This document shows, piece by piece, positions 1-8,220 of a stretch of DNA of 20,170 bases. The translations under genes and the position numbers were made by a program. Source of the stretch: JBGSST01 sp041736915 (GTDB taxonomy: Bacteria > Bdellovibrionota > FAC87 > UBA2466); the NCBI GenBank assembly GCA_041736915.1, contig JBGSST010000435.1, positions 1 to 20,170 on the forward strand, given 5' to 3'. The notes under the pieces were generated by a model. That model had not been told where the DNA came from. It was given only the letters and a program-made list of their open reading frames with translations, and ran no database searches. Within the stretch, counting starts at the first letter, position 1. Every line of letters begins with the position of its first letter.

Positions 1-2017
1 AGATCAAAAAGTTTTCCGGATGGGTGACCCAGTAGGTAAAGGTAAACTGGCGCTTTGCCCCGCCGGGTACTTTTGCCTTCCACTTCAGCGTACCGTCCTC
101 CTCGGGTTTTATCTCGGGCGAGATCTTTGCGAGCTTGATCCCGATACGCTCGTTCGGCGAAAGCGGATGCTGATCGCGCAGGTCGAGATCGATGGGGAAC
201 CCGTGCCGGTTCGCGATCTCGATCTTCACGTCGACTTCGGTGATGTGAGCCTTATTGATCAGCCCCTCGGTACGTGAGCGCTTTTCCACGAAGCGCTTAA
301 CCTCGACGTTGCGATCGGATCCGAGATCGACGGTGAAGTGACCACCCTCGTCGATCGTGGCGAGCTGGGTGCGGCTCACGAGATCGCCGTCCATGAAGAC
401 CTGGGCGTTGCCGCCCAAAATGGGATAGTCCGTGCTGTTGGTCGTGGTGGCCCTCAGGTAAACCGCGGCCTCGGCCTTCGGCACGGCGAAGTAGGAAAGC
501 TCCGCCTTCAGTGCCTGGGACACGAGGGGAATCTTGTACGCTGGTGCATCGTTCTTCACGTCGACCAGAAAAGGTGAGCTCAGCTCAATCAGTCGTCCTT
601 TGGCGAGGGCGACGGGCAGCGACTGGTCAGAAACTGAAGCGGTCGGCACCACCTGAACCCCCGTCATCTCCACCGGGCGCGCTTCATGGCGACTACTGTC
701 CAGCGATGCCACCGATCGATCCAGATTTCCGAGGGCGGGAAACAGGTTTTCGATTCGCGCGAGGGGAAACAGGTTTCCGCTGGCGGCTGATTCGGCCTCT
801 TTTTTGTTGGCCTCGTCCTTCCCGATCCGGCCCTTCGCCAAATTGTAGCGTGACTGGCTGGGTGCCGGCTCGGCGACGCCGGTCGAGGCCCCGTTGCTTT
901 CTTCCTCGGCCGAGTCGGTGTCGACACGCGATAAGGCCTCAGCGTCGACACGGTCCAGAATTAGGCCCCTGTCGCGCGGAGCCGCCCGCGGCGTCTCATT
1001 CCTTCCGGCCTGTTTTTGCAACCTTATTGCGCTGCGCTCGCCGAGGACTTCGGTCTTGCTTTCCTTGGCCCGCTGCACCTCACGAACCTCGCCGAGCGTC
1101 CAGCGGGTAAGCTTGGGGAGGTACAGCGCCACGGGATCCTTAGTGGACAAAGTGAGGCGAACCTTTTCCCAGTCTTCTCCCGTGTGCTGCTCCACCATTC
1201 CCGCCGCCACTAGCTGGATGCTGCCGGCGGAGGACTTGCGGTCGAGATCGGCCCGGATGTCGTAGAGCGGTCGCCATAGGGCTCCCGGCAAGTGGTACGT
1301 CACCTCCACCGTTCCCGACTGCGGCGACGGAGCTTCGACGAGCAGGTAAAGGTGGCGAACCCATTTCTGGTCGCCGGTGGAGGTAACCCCTTCGATCTCG
1401 CGTTGAAGCAGATCTATCTTCTCCTGCGCCTCGCGCTGCCGGGCTCGCAGTCGAATCTCATCGGTCGTCGCCTCCAGCCGCGCGGCCTGGGTGCTGTCCA
1501 GAGCGGCGCCCAGTGTAGCGGCCCCGGCCTGAAACGGACGGAAAGCATTGGGCGGAGTGCTCTTCGTGAACGGGGCATCCAGGGAGAGCTGGCGAAGAAA
1601 ATTCTGACGATCCCGAAGCAACCGTTCCTGCTGGGTGAGGTCGAGCAAAGTTCCGAAGTGGGAACGCAGCTGGGTGAGCTTCGCTTCGAGCTGGGGCTTC
1701 AGGGCGACCTTCTCGTAAGCTTCCTCCATGAGGACCTGCGAGATACGTCCGCCGGTAACGTCTTTTAGGCGCACCTGAAGAGAGTTGGGACTCACCGTCT
1801 GCGGCAGTCCCGCGATAACCAGCCATTCTTTGCCTTTGTCGACCCGCACAGTGGCGAGACGCGTGACCCGCGCGCTATCCGAATAGGCGGTGACGCGGTC
1901 GACCCGGTGGGTCAGCACCTTCGCCTTAGCCCGGTGCCATGCGGAAGAATCTTCCTCGACGGCGCCCCCGGCAAACGACGCCCAACCCACGACCAAACCC
2001 CAAGCAATTTTTTTCAT
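1..2017 (-). CDS. MuiA-family protein (DUF4140/DUF4139), C-terminus cut by window edge
   Basis: The minus frame from ATG at 2015-2017 is open to base 1 (672 codons, no stop). Residues 1-19 look like a signal peptide (MKKIAWGLVVGWASFAGGA). Residues about 35-135 carry the DUF4140 signature VTAYSDSARVTR; a charged, coiled-coil-prone stretch follows (about 100-215). The DUF4139 half starts near LWRPLYDIRAD and contains VEQHTGEDWEKVRLTLST, both hallmarks of the mucoidy-inhibitor A family. A low-complexity Ser/Glu/Ala linker at about 390-460 interrupts the domain. The last visible residues (TYWVTHPENF) match the family's usual C-terminal strand, so only a few residues are probably missing. The molecular function of MuiA proteins is poorly known; an envelope role is inferred from the signal peptide and the family name. 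It has its own extended -10 promoter and lies downstream of the 2156-4066 gene on the same strand. Confidence 0.9.
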   Translation of the reverse strand, partial: MKKIAWGLVVGWASFAGGAVEEDSSAWHRAKAKVLTHRVDRVTAYSDSARVTRLATVRVDKGKEWLVIAGLPQTVSPNSLQVRLKDVTGGRISQVLMEEAYEKVALKPQLEAKLTQLRSHFGTLLDLTQQERLLRDRQNFLRQLSLDAPFTKSTPPNAFRPFQAGAATLGAALDSTQAARLEATTDEIRLRARQREAQEKIDLLQREIEGVTSTGDQKWVRHLYLLVEAPSPQSGTVEVTYHLPGALWRPLYDIRADLDRKSSAGSIQLVAAGMVEQHTGEDWEKVRLTLSTKDPVALYLPKLTRWTLGEVREVQRAKESKTEVLGERSAIRLQKQAGRNETPRAAPRDRGLILDRVDAEALSRVDTDSAEEESNGASTGVAEPAPSQSRYNLAKGRIGKDEANKKEAESAASGNLFPLARIENLFPALGNLDRSVASLDSSRHEARPVEMTGVQVVPTASVSDQSLPVALAKGRLIELSSPFLVDVKNDAPAYKIPLVSQALKAELSYFAVPKAEAAVYLRATTTNSTDYPILGGNAQVFMDGDLVSRTQLATIDEGGHFTVDLGSDRNVEVKRFVEKRSRTEGLINKAHITEVDVKIEIANRHGFPIDLDLRDQHPLSPNERIGIKLAKISPEIKPEEDGTLKWKAKVPGGAKRQFTFTYWVTHPENFLI

Positions 2018-2039
2018 GGTCTCTTCTCTCGTGGTGGGA

Positions 2040-2048
2040 ATTATAGCA
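2040..2048 (-). promoter_or_regulatory. Extended -10 promoter for the muiA-like gene
   Basis: Read on the minus strand the bases are TGCTATAAT, a TGN extension plus a consensus -10. No convincing -35 is seen at 16-18 bases, as expected for extended -10 promoters. The element ends 22 bases before the ATG, so the leader would be very short. Function is inferred from sequence only. Confidence 0.6.
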
Positions 2049-2100
2049 GGAGTGGCATACCCCTTTGCTCCTTCGCCCCACGGGGGAGTGATTTGGAATG

Positions 2101-2124
2101 TAAAACGTGGTGGACGAAACCACG
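2101..2124 (-). terminator. Weak intrinsic terminator after the 2156-4066 gene
   Basis: On the minus strand CGTGGT, a 7-base loop and ACCACG are followed by TTTTA. The stem is only 6 bp and the T-tract 4 bases, so termination may be partial. It lies between the stop at 2156 and the muiA promoter, which suggests that the two genes are separate transcription units. Confidence 0.45.
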
Positions 2125-2155
2125 GGAGCCAGGCTTTCGAAGGAGTGGGAAGGGG

Positions 2156-4066
2156 CTACTTGCTCCCGCCTTTTTGGAAGGCGCGCAGCTCCTGAATGGT
2201 GGAGTCCGGTACGTCCAGGCCGACCACGATCCAACCGTCCTGAATTTTCATCCCTTTGGATTGGATCCCCTTGAGCGTGCCGAGTAGGCCGCCATCCGGA
2301 ACGCTGACGCCGCCGCCGTCGATCACTTCGGCAAAGAAGGCGTCCATTTTCGTTTGGAAGAAGGTCAGAAATTTCGGGTCCATCTTTCCGGAGATGACGA
2401 CTTCGCCTTTGCGTTCCAGACGGTATTCTTGAATTTCGGTCTTGGCCCAACGGTAATCCGCGGCAACTTCGATATCGCCCTGCCACGTATCGTCGCCAAC
2501 TTTCAGGCGCTGTACGCCCAGACGCACCTGAATGTCGTCGACGCTATTGAGACGCACCATTAGTGGCAGATGCTTACGTGTGGTTACTGTCCAGCGCGGC
2601 GCCCGGCTATGAATCACCAACGCCAGCGGAAGTTCGGGCTGCATCGCCTTGGCGGCTTCGCGGAAGTACTCGTCGGCGTAGTCTTTGCCGGTTGCCACGG
2701 TTTCGATAAAGTTGTTGATGAAAGATTCGTGCACGCACTGAACCAGGTCGGCCTGAAGTCCCAGCTGCGGGCAACGGGTGACCGCCCCGAACTGAGTGGA
2801 CTTTTGAGACGTGAACCGCACCTGAATCGATTCGGCGGTGCTGGCCGAAGAGTGAAAGCGCGGAGACGCGCCTTCGCGTTTCACGGGCGCCATAACGTCG
2901 CCGAAGCCATCCATCTTGGCTTGCAGCTGCTTCGCGTTTTCCTGCGACTTTGCGAACTGAGTTTCCACCTGGTTCGTAAACTGGTTTTGCAGCTGCGTGG
3001 CAGCTTGCGTCTGCGCCTGCTGTTGCATGGCGGCCTGCACGCTTGGGCGATTGGCTCGGCGTTGGGCGATGCGGCCCGCGATGTTGCTAGACGCCGAGAT
3101 GCCCACGATCTGGGGAACCACGTTGGCTTGGGTGTAAGTGGGTCCACGCTGCAAACCGGTGGCCGTGAAGTACAGAGACTTTTGCGCGTAGAGGGGACCC
3201 GACGTGTGAGAGGTCGTGGTAACGCCGCTCTGACCACCGCTGGTGAGCGAGCTCAAGTGACCATTGAAAATGAGCTGCAGCTCGGCTACCGCGGGGTTGG
3301 GGACGAGGCCCAAACGAACCGATCCGGTGGTCTGCGCGCTGCCGCTGACTTGAGTCGTGCGGTTTCCGCCGAAGAGGCCGGTCGGGAGCGTTACGCTTTG
3401 ATTGACCGGCGTGCTTTGGGAGACGGCCGGAATCTGTCCGTTCATCACCCGTTGAATGAAGGCTTCGGAGATCGTTACCGAGGCGTTGGCGTGCGAGAAG
3501 GCGGCCCGTAGCTGCGCTACCTGAGTGGTCAGCTGACGCGTGCGCTCGAACCAACCCAACGTGCGGCCGAAGGCGACGCCGTTTTCGTAAGTCGGCGCCT
3601 TCGCTAGCTCAACGCATTGCTTTCGCGCCAATGCGACTTGCTCATTGAACGCGGCCCGTAGGTCAGCGTGAGAAAAAGTGTAAGCGGCGTCCAGGTACGC
3701 ATCCATCGCGGTACGCAGCGGGGCGAAAAATTCACTCTCGATCCCTTTGCGGTTCGAGTACATCCACCGGCGCACTAGCTCCAGATCCGCCAGCTCGACT
3801 TTGGCCCCTACTTGAATGTTCTTTTCGAGCAGCGGCCAGCGAAACAGTTCCTTCCAGAATGCTTCGTTCTCTTGGCCCGACCGAACCAAACCTTCGTTCA
3901 CCCGCTGGGCTTCGTGCCGAAGCTGCGCCTGGGTCTGATGAAACCAGTTCGCGTCCGCATTGGTAAAGAACGCCTCGGCATTATTCAGGACCGAGCAAAC
4001 GTTACCGTTCGCCGACAGCGTGAAGAGGGTTAGCGCTACGAAAAGAAAGGCGTGTGGCTTTTGCAT
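2156..4066 (-). CDS. Secreted protein of unknown function, 636 aa
   Basis: No named domain is recognised. I chose ATG at 4064-4066 because AGGTG sits about 6 bases upstream; an upstream TTG at 4088-4090 would add 8 residues but has no ribosome-binding site. The N-terminus (MQKPHAFLFVALTLFTLSANG) is a good signal peptide. The first half is helical and charged. At about residue 250 LGLVPNPAVAELQL opens a Ser/Thr/Gly-rich, probably beta-rich segment with KSLYF. A Gln/Ala-rich coiled-coil-like region follows (about 345-392, e.g. MQQQAQTQAATQLQNQF), then a mixed alpha/beta C-terminal domain ending in GGSK. The NPxxAxxxL...T.S...K pattern resembles, from memory, long uncharacterised secreted proteins of planctomycetes and verrucomicrobia; this is unverified. 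It is transcribed divergently from the copper monooxygenase fusion. Four Cys remain after the signal peptide. Confidence 0.8.
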   Translation of the reverse strand: MQKPHAFLFVALTLFTLSANGNVCSVLNNAEAFFTNADANWFHQTQAQLRHEAQRVNEGLVRSGQENEAFWKELFRWPLLEKNIQVGAKVELADLELVRRWMYSNRKGIESEFFAPLRTAMDAYLDAAYTFSHADLRAAFNEQVALARKQCVELAKAPTYENGVAFGRTLGWFERTRQLTTQVAQLRAAFSHANASVTISEAFIQRVMNGQIPAVSQSTPVNQSVTLPTGLFGGNRTTQVSGSAQTTGSVRLGLVPNPAVAELQLIFNGHLSSLTSGGQSGVTTTSHTSGPLYAQKSLYFTATGLQRGPTYTQANVVPQIVGISASSNIAGRIAQRRANRPSVQAAMQQQAQTQAATQLQNQFTNQVETQFAKSQENAKQLQAKMDGFGDVMAPVKREGASPRFHSSASTAESIQVRFTSQKSTQFGAVTRCPQLGLQADLVQCVHESFINNFIETVATGKDYADEYFREAAKAMQPELPLALVIHSRAPRWTVTTRKHLPLMVRLNSVDDIQVRLGVQRLKVGDDTWQGDIEVAADYRWAKTEIQEYRLERKGEVVISGKMDPKFLTFFQTKMDAFFAEVIDGGGVSVPDGGLLGTLKGIQSKGMKIQDGWIVVGLDVPDSTIQELRAFQKGGSK

Positions 4067-4137
4067 TTTTTGCACCTGTGGCTTTTTCAATTTTTGGCCC
4101 CGCGTCTGCCGGGAATGAGATTGCTTTTTGGTCCATT

Positions 4138-4154
4138 TTGACGCATCTTGTCAA
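4138..4154. promoter_or_regulatory. Dyad TTGAC-N7-GTCAA in divergent intergenic region
   Basis: The sequence TTGACGCATCTTGTCAA is a perfect 5-bp inverted repeat with a 7-base spacer, between the divergent genes starting at 4066 and 4182. Each half also resembles a -35 box (TTGACG on plus, TTGACA on minus), but no good -10 lies at the right distance for either. It could be a regulator binding site or back-to-back -35 elements. Confidence 0.35.
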
Positions 4155-4181
4155 TCTGCGATTTCTATTTGGAGGCCGAAG

Positions 4182-6005
4182 ATGAAGGTGAATCACTTTG
4201 TTGCGTTTCTCGTTTGTGGCTTTTTGCTGACGGCGCGTGTGGCTAATGCCGGCGACCCCAGCCTGACGGGCCGCTGGGGCGACAGCCGTACCCCCAAACA
4301 GCTCCTCTCCCCCTTCAAGACCAGCAAGACCAATGCGCTGGTGATCTTCTCCGCCTCGTCGGTGTGTCCGCTGTCCAAGCGGCTGGTTCCGGTGCTGAAC
4401 GAGTTACAAAAAGAGTTTCAAAAATCGGGCATCCAGTTCGTGGCCCTCATGCCCAACGGCTTGGAGAACGTCGCGACCATCGCCGAGTTTGCGATCGATA
4501 CCAATCTGGTGTTCCCCGTTTACAAAGACGACTCCAAGAACCCGTGGCACGAAGTGCTGAAGCTCACCACTACGCCCCAGGTAGTGATGCTCGATACGCG
4601 GGATGGAAAAGTGGACCAGATCGTGTACCGCGGTCAGGTAAACGACATGTGGTTTGGCGGCGGCACGGCCGACGGTAAGAAGCCTTACCTGCGCCAGGCG
4701 ATCGAAAGTTTCCTTGCGGGAAAAACTCCCGAGCTGACCGAAACGGCCGCTTCCGGTTGCACGATTGCAAAAGAGGCCCGTCGTGACCTGAGCGCCTACG
4801 AGAACGTCACGTACTACAAAGACGTTCTGCCGATCATCCAGGACAAGTGCCAACGCTGTCACCGCGAGGGTGAAACCGGGGCCGAGCTGTTCATGGAGTT
4901 CGACTCGTACGACACGGTGGCTTCGATGATCGACACCATCAATGAGCGGGTCGAAAACCGCATCATGCCGCCTTGGCACGCTAAAGTGGGCGACAAGAAG
5001 AAGCAGGGCGGTTTCGTGTACGACGCGAGCCTATCCGACACGCAGATTGCTACGCTGTTGGCGTGGCAAAAGTATGGCACCAAAGCTGGCGATCCCAAGG
5101 ATGCCCCCGCGCCGATTACATGGCCTAAGGCGGGCGATTGGAATATTGGTAAACCCGACTTCGTGTTCCAGATGCCGGAACCTTACGTGGTTCCCGCTAA
5201 GCGTTTGGACGAGTACCAGTACTACAGCATCAAAGCGAATTTCCCCGAAGACCGATACATTCAGGCCGTGGAAACCCGGCCCGGTAACAAAGCCGTGGTT
5301 CACCACGCGGGCGTAATCTTGGGCCCCGCCTCCGCGGGGGCGGTGAGTGGCAGCCAGGCCATGCTGAAGCTGTACGGCCTAACCGGCGACAAAGTTAGAA
5401 AGATTGGCGACTACGTTCCTGGCGACCCATTCAACGCCCGCACTTACGGCGAGGGATTTGGTCTCGTGCTTCCGAAGGGAACCGACATCATCTTCGAAAT
5501 GCATTACACGCCGACCGGAACGAAACAGGAAGCCGACGTGTCGGCGATGGGAATCATCTGGGCTAAGGAAAAGCCCAAGCACATCATCGAGACGAAGGTT
5601 TTCAATCGTAAGGACATCAAGCTCTCCGCGCACGATTCGCATTACGAAATGACGAACTGGTACGCGTTCGAGACCGACGTAAAAATTTACGCGTTGGCTC
5701 CCCACATGCATTTCCGCGGGAAGGATTACCTCCTTTACAAGGTGACCCAGCCGAATACCCCGCAGGAAAAACGCGAAGTCGTTTTGAAGATCGCTAACTA
5801 CGACTTCAACTGGCAGCGGACCTACGAATTCGAGAAGCCGATTGAGCTAAAAGCGGGAGACGCGTTGCTCGCGGTTGGTCATTTCGACAACTCGCACTTC
5901 AATCCCAACAATCCGGATCCAGAGAGGGCCATCGGTTTCGGCATCAAGTCGGATCAGGAAATGTTCAACACCCGGGTCAAGTTCGAACGGGTGGTATTGG
6001 AGTAG
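4182..6005 (+). CDS. Secreted redoxin - cytochrome c - PHM-like copper type II monooxygenase fusion, 607 aa
   Basis: The start is ATG 4182, with GGAGG at 4171-4175; an upstream in-frame ATG at 4128 lacks such a site. Residues 1-23 are a signal peptide ending VANA. Residues about 35-190 are a thioredoxin-fold redoxin with one catalytic-type Cys (C62 in SSVCPLSK). A single haem c site C223-x-x-C226-H227 (CQRCH) follows, in a short cytochrome c-like domain (about 205-310, with IMPPWHA). The C-terminal half carries the copper ligand pattern of the peptidylglycine/dopamine/ascorbate-dependent monooxygenase family: H374-H375 (VVHHAG), H441 (FEMHYTPTG), H508-x-H510 (PHMHFRG) and M594 (QEMFNTR). By homology it should hydroxylate a substrate using O2 and two copper ions in the periplasm; the fused haem is a plausible electron donor (inference). 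The substrate is unknown. A JmjC-type oxygenase follows 20 bases downstream. Confidence 0.92.
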   Translation: MKVNHFVAFLVCGFLLTARVANAGDPSLTGRWGDSRTPKQLLSPFKTSKTNALVIFSASSVCPLSKRLVPVLNELQKEFQKSGIQFVALMPNGLENVATIAEFAIDTNLVFPVYKDDSKNPWHEVLKLTTTPQVVMLDTRDGKVDQIVYRGQVNDMWFGGGTADGKKPYLRQAIESFLAGKTPELTETAASGCTIAKEARRDLSAYENVTYYKDVLPIIQDKCQRCHREGETGAELFMEFDSYDTVASMIDTINERVENRIMPPWHAKVGDKKKQGGFVYDASLSDTQIATLLAWQKYGTKAGDPKDAPAPITWPKAGDWNIGKPDFVFQMPEPYVVPAKRLDEYQYYSIKANFPEDRYIQAVETRPGNKAVVHHAGVILGPASAGAVSGSQAMLKLYGLTGDKVRKIGDYVPGDPFNARTYGEGFGLVLPKGTDIIFEMHYTPTGTKQEADVSAMGIIWAKEKPKHIIETKVFNRKDIKLSAHDSHYEMTNWYAFETDVKIYALAPHMHFRGKDYLLYKVTQPNTPQEKREVVLKIANYDFNWQRTYEFEKPIELKAGDALLAVGHFDNSHFNPNNPDPERAIGFGIKSDQEMFNTRVKFERVVLE

Positions 6006-6025
6006 TCCGTCGTGTAAAACGGCGT

Positions 6026-7267
6026 ATGCTACTTCGTTACCGAGACCCCAAATTCTGGGAAAAGTTCCGCGCGGATCATTGGGTGTCGAGCACGCCCACC
6101 GTGCTAAGGCAGCCCTTTACGGAATTTCCCTTTTCCGAAGACGCGCTTCACCGGACGGTGCGGGCGTTCGAGGCGGGTTTGCGGGATGGGGCGGAGCGGG
6201 CCAAGTGCCTGGTGTCCGTGGGGGACAAGGAAGTTGCGCCCCGGGGCCCGTTGAAACGGCTTTTCAAACACGACAGTGGATCGATGGCCGAGTTCGAAAA
6301 GAACATCGGGCGGGTCTTCGACAAAAAACGCTTCGGCTTGATGGTTACCGATTTTCATACGGTGGATTCGGGCATCTGGGACCCCATCGCCGCGTTCATT
6401 CAGGACGCCAGGCACACTATCGACTTTCCGGTTCCGCGGGCGTTTTTGGATCTGTTTTACGGAAACTACCTGAGTCACTTCACCGGCGTGCACAAAGATA
6501 CCCAAGAAATTTTCGCCTTCGTCGTGAGCGGTAAGAAGCGAATGCTGACCTGGCCGATCGAGTATTTTCAAGAACGGCTCGGGCTGAGCCCGGGCGATCG
6601 TTACTTTCACATGCGGCTCGATCTGGATTATCGCAAGTTCCGCAAGGACGCGATGGTGCTCGAGGCCAACGCGGGCGATGTTTTTTACTGGCCTTCGGAT
6701 CGCTGGCACGTCGCCGAGCCTCTGCCCGGCGGAGCCTTCTCGGGGATGGTGAGTCTTGGGCTGGTCCGGCCGGAGATCACGCTGCCGCCCGCGAAGCGTC
6801 AGGCCGGTTTCAAGAAAAAGCTAATGGCCGGCAGCAACCTCAAGTCGCAGGACCTCACTAAGGTCACGCTCGCCGACGATGCCGACCGGCAGCTACGTTG
6901 GGTAACCGGCTTTGGTTTCGAACTCGGCGGGCCCATTTCGGAAAAGGCTGGCCCCGCCGGCTCCGTGATCAAAAAAGAGTCGAGCCTCATCTTGTGGAAA
7001 GTCTCCGGCGATGGTCTGCTCGTGGCGACCAACGGGCAGTCCCTCGTGCTACCACCTTCCGCGACGCTCCTATCGCTGCTCGGCAGTTTGGCGCGCGGCA
7101 AGAAGATTTCCGTTGAGGCCAATGCCATGGCAGAAAGCACGACGGTTTTGGAAACGAGCTGGGACAAACGCGGGGTGCTCAAGACGCGCAAGCGCACGTC
7201 CCGGCGCGATCCTGCGGCCTCACTCATCGACTGGCTTCTACGCGTTCACGCCGTGGCCCCGGCCTGA
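6026..7267 (+). CDS. JmjC/cupin-8 family 2-oxoglutarate-Fe(II) oxygenase-like protein, 413 aa
   Basis: The cupin barrel shows the iron facial triad: H156-x-D158 (GVHKDTQEIF) and the distal H228 (DRWHVAEPL), with GDVFYWPS before it, as in Cupin_8/JmjC hydroxylases such as ribosomal oxygenases. The N-terminal 130 residues are helical. The C-terminal part (about 260-413), ending in LIDWLLRV, resembles the extra dimerisation/winged-helix region of such enzymes only in length and placement. No signal peptide is seen, so it is probably cytosolic, unlike the upstream secreted monooxygenase. Start ATG 6026 has no clear Shine-Dalgarno sequence and lies 20 bases after the upstream stop, so translation may depend on the upstream gene. 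Substrate unknown: a protein or peptide side-chain hydroxylase is the family expectation, not shown here. It converges with the protease remnant, leaving only 14 bases and no terminator. Confidence 0.85.
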   Translation: MLLRYRDPKFWEKFRADHWVSSTPTVLRQPFTEFPFSEDALHRTVRAFEAGLRDGAERAKCLVSVGDKEVAPRGPLKRLFKHDSGSMAEFEKNIGRVFDKKRFGLMVTDFHTVDSGIWDPIAAFIQDARHTIDFPVPRAFLDLFYGNYLSHFTGVHKDTQEIFAFVVSGKKRMLTWPIEYFQERLGLSPGDRYFHMRLDLDYRKFRKDAMVLEANAGDVFYWPSDRWHVAEPLPGGAFSGMVSLGLVRPEITLPPAKRQAGFKKKLMAGSNLKSQDLTKVTLADDADRQLRWVTGFGFELGGPISEKAGPAGSVIKKESSLILWKVSGDGLLVATNGQSLVLPPSATLLSLLGSLARGKKISVEANAMAESTTVLETSWDKRGVLKTRKRTSRRDPAASLIDWLLRVHAVAPA

Positions 7268-7281
7268 GTCGGCTTGACGGG

Positions 7282-8197
7282 TCAAAGCGCGGTCGTAATT
7301 TCCATCAGCGACGAGTGCAGCTTCGCGGCATCGGATTCGTAGAAGTAGTTCGGGTAGCTATCTTTGATGTAATAGCGAACCGGAGCCCCGTCGGCATCGT
7401 AGTCCGCTCCGTAGAGCAGAACGGTGTGGCCGCCGATGGTAACTTCGGAAGCGTGCCCGGCCTCGAGCGACGCTTTGATTCTTGCCGCGAATTTTTCGCG
7501 CGGCATGTACCACGAGTTCGTTCCTAGCCGCGCATCGGGATCGGGGTGCCGGTCGAACTTTTCAGCGCCGCCCGCCTTTGCCGCCGCAAACGACTGCCAA
7601 ATTTGATTTCCCACCACTGCGCGGTTCAGCTCGCCGCGGGTCACCGGCTTACCGTCGAGATGGGTTTTCAAGGGGGGGGCTTTGGTAACCCGCTTCGAGT
7701 GCCTTGGCGAGGGCGCCGTACTTTTCGGCCAGCGTGACGGCGCCGTGGAGCTGCGCGCCGATGTTGAGATTACCGTACGGGTCCGCAATATCCTTGAAGT
7801 CCGCAAAGGCCACTAGCCCGGCTTCGCGGATCAACGTCATCGCGTCCAGGGTAACGCCGCGCTCGGAGATAAAGTTCTCGGTGCCGTGAATTTGGCGCGT
7901 GTAGCGATCCTTCATCGTCGTAAACTGCATCGCGCGGCGGGATAGCTCGAGCTTCGAGCCGGGGTTTTTTACGAGGTAGTTCGTCTCCAGCATGCTGAGT
8001 GCGGCGTAGGTCCAGCAAAGTTGCGTCGCCTTTTGATCGAAGCCCCGGCTCACCGGCAGCACCAGCTTTTCGGCCACCTCGGCGGTGCGTGGCCCGTTGG
8101 GCTCGAGCAAAGCGCGAATGCGCATCGCCTCGGCGTAATCGCCGTGCGCGGCAAAAACGTTGATGGACAAAAGCAGGAGGCCAAGCGCAATTTTCAT
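7282..8197 (-). pseudogene. Secreted C1/bleomycin-hydrolase-like cysteine protease, frameshifted at a G8 (coding C8) run
   Basis: Two overlapping minus frames together make one protein. Frame A (8197 to about 7672) starts MKIALGLLLLSINVFA, a signal peptide, and contains DQKATQLCWTYAALSML. Q55 and C61 are spaced six residues apart like the oxyanion Gln and nucleophile Cys of papain, and the motif is closest to PepC/bleomycin hydrolase (QKSSGRCW). Frame B (about 7670 to 7282) contains GGHTVLLYGADYD, the catalytic His region, and YYIKDSYPN, where papain-like enzymes have NSWG; Asp replaces the usual Asn. Frame A stops soon after the eight-C run on the coding strand. Removing one C joins the frames as ...GYQSPPLKTHLDG..., about 304 aa. 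The break could be a real mutation, a slippage-prone phase switch or a sequencing error. It starts 23 bases after the fpg stop on the same strand, so co-transcription is likely. Confidence 0.75.
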
Positions 8198-8220
8198 GCG
8201 CTCAGGGTCTCACCGTTCGC

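Noticed and set aside
511..1110. 199-aa plus-strand open frame, Arg/Pro/Ser-rich
   Set aside because: It is a shadow of the MuiA gene, whose opposite frame carries clear family motifs.
2570..3511. 313-aa plus-strand open frame
   Set aside because: It is antisense to the secreted protein at 2156-4066, Arg/Gly/Leu-rich without domain, signal or ribosome site; the minus-strand gene has a signal peptide and a good start.
4404..4979. 191-aa minus-strand open frame
   Set aside because: It lies within the copper monooxygenase gene in antisense; no motif or ribosome site.
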